DNA of 64,000 nt from Fredinandcohnia onubensis (lineage in GTDB: Bacteria > Bacillota > Bacilli > Bacillales > Bacillaceae_L): positions 1 to 64,000 of the forward strand of contig NZ_NSEA01000016.1 of the NCBI RefSeq assembly GCF_002734285.1, given 5' to 3'. Numbering within the stretch: position 1 is the stretch's first letter; every line of letters starts with the position of its first letter. A program made the translations under genes and the position numbers. This document shows, in pieces, positions 63,226 through 64,000 of this stretch. The notes beneath the pieces were generated by a model. The model saw only the letters and a list, made by a program, of their open reading frames with translations, searched no databases and was not told the DNA's origin.

Positions 63226-64000
63226 TTGCTTCAAAAAGATATTCCAAAGGATGCGGTCATGCATTTTTCCGAAAAGCTTCGGGGCATGATTACATTCGAC
63301 AATGAAGTTGACCGGACATTAATCAAAAAAGGACTAAACCTCTTCCGTCAGGGGAGTGTTTATAATGTAAAATACAACGGGCAGAAGTTGGAAGGACGCG
63401 TTCAGGATGTCACACCTGTTGATGTTACACTGGATCTCGACTCTCTCGAAACGAGCAGCTGTTCGTGCCCAACTACTGCTTTCTGTCGTCACCAGATGGC
63501 TTTGTTTTTCTATATGTATGCGAGTGTTGACCGAGTCGGGTCTTTGCTTGAGCAGTGGAAAGAAGGCAGTAAACCGAAACCTACCCTTGAATCCATTCCT
63601 GTAAAAAAAGGAAGCATCCTAGAGCGTGTGGAATACAAGGAAAATTCACTCGAAAGCTGGCTTGCCCTTTTTGACAAGGAATACGCACGGTTTGAATCAG
63701 GACACCCTGAAAAAACGATATACTTTTTCGCAACGCTGTACCATTCTTTTTTTCAAACATTAAAAAGAAAAGCCCCTTATTCTGAGGAGTACAAGCGCTT
63801 ATTTCATATTCATGCAGCCCTTTTTTGCATTCGTAAAACAGTCGAGCTGCTTGATCAAATGGAAGTTCGAAACTATCAGGTGGACACGTATATCAAGCCT
63901 TATTTTCATAATTTCACAGACATCGTACTTGATCATTCATTAGAAATGAAGAAAGTGTCACTGCCATTTTCCTTTGATACTCTCCTTGAGGAAAGCATCC
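63226..64000 (+). CDS. SWIM zinc-finger protein, 3' end cut by the window
   Basis: A partial frame of at least 258 codons without stop. TTG 63226 follows GGGGAGTGA (ATG 63259 is the next in-frame choice). Early on, KKGLNLFRQGSVYNVKYNGQ and GRVQDVTPVDVTLDLDS lead into the SWIM motif CSCPTTAFCRHQMAL (CxCx6CxH), a zinc-binding module for DNA or protein contact. In bacilli such proteins often precede a SNF2-type helicase gene, which would be outside the window. Confidence 0.85.
   Translation, partial: MLQKDIPKDAVMHFSEKLRGMITFDNEVDRTLIKKGLNLFRQGSVYNVKYNGQKLEGRVQDVTPVDVTLDLDSLETSSCSCPTTAFCRHQMALFFYMYASVDRVGSLLEQWKEGSKPKPTLESIPVKKGSILERVEYKENSLESWLALFDKEYARFESGHPEKTIYFFATLYHSFFQTLKRKAPYSEEYKRLFHIHAALFCIRKTVELLDQMEVRNYQVDTYIKPYFHNFTDIVLDHSLEMKKVSLPFSFDTLLEESI

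Overview
The window looks like a chromosomal segment of a spore-forming, low-to-moderate GC Bacillaceae species (Bacillus, Neobacillus or Mesobacillus type). Support comes from AGGAGG-type ribosome binding sites with many TTG and GTG starts, a guanine riboswitch-xpt-pbuX unit, sporulation-type histidine kinases, a YaaH-like LysM/GH18 protein, the DUF1659/DUF2922/YvrJ cassette, a Bacillus-style type I holin-like toxin, cre sites and a ydaJLM-like exopolysaccharide cluster. No rRNA, tRNA, CRISPR array, prophage or intact transposase was seen.

Layout. 0.3-2.1 kb: a RelE/ParE-Phd toxin-antitoxin pair abutting a frameshifted UDP-GlcNAc 2-epimerase gene. 2.1-3.8 kb: a short-chain dehydrogenase and a FolE-type GTP cyclohydrolase. 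4.0-10 kb: a minus-strand operon of two DUF2334 deacetylase-like proteins, a GT2 glycosyltransferase and a GH8-like protein, resembling B. subtilis ydaJLM without ydaK or ydaN. 10.4-15.8 kb: a histidine kinase fused to an RsbR-like STAS module, a thiolase, a small sigma factor, a membrane-anchored protein behind operator-like repeats, and a type I toxin/antitoxin RNA beside a decayed copy. 15.8-23 kb: an M20 amidohydrolase, guanine riboswitch-xpt-pbuX, a nonsense-mutated membrane protein gene, a SEC-C protein and an unlinked prs. 23.3-31.9 kb: a catabolic island with a TRAP transporter, zinc dehydrogenase, LsrF/DeoC-type aldolase, FGGY kinase, 2-hydroxyacid dehydrogenase and RpiR regulator. 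32-39 kb: purU, M20 peptidase, nucleoside hydrolase, ribokinase, GlcN-6-P deaminase-like protein and LCP protein. 39-48 kb: MazEF, an orphan kinase, a c-di-GMP-I riboswitch before a chemoreceptor gene, a Gfo/Idh oxidoreductase and several small genes. 48.4-53.8 kb: a 1786-residue LysM/Ig-like/GH18 protein. 53.9-64 kb: DUF1659/DUF2922/YvrJ, a PAS-deleted GGDEF-EAL protein, GlpP, YwaF, a NarL-type two-component system and the start of a SWIM-finger protein.

The most unusual overall property is the density of dispersed and tandem repeats. A nested palindrome built around GGGACAGGTCCC occurs about 33 times at 22 loci. Three copies are translated in frame inside two exopolysaccharide genes, and one forms an intrinsic terminator. 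A related family carries GGGACGGTTCTC. There are also exact 20-, 21- and 52-nt tandem arrays between genes. Many apparent N-terminal extensions are translated repeats, so several starts were moved downstream.

Two themes link the genes. One is c-di-GMP and surface biology: ydaLM-like export, the GGDEF-EAL protein and the riboswitch-controlled chemoreceptor. The other is purine and pentose salvage: xpt, pbuX, nucleoside hydrolase, rbsK and prs. The best candidate for an undescribed system is the TRAP/aldolase/kinase island. It has a strong cre site and a shared 17-bp operator-like motif at two of its promoters.
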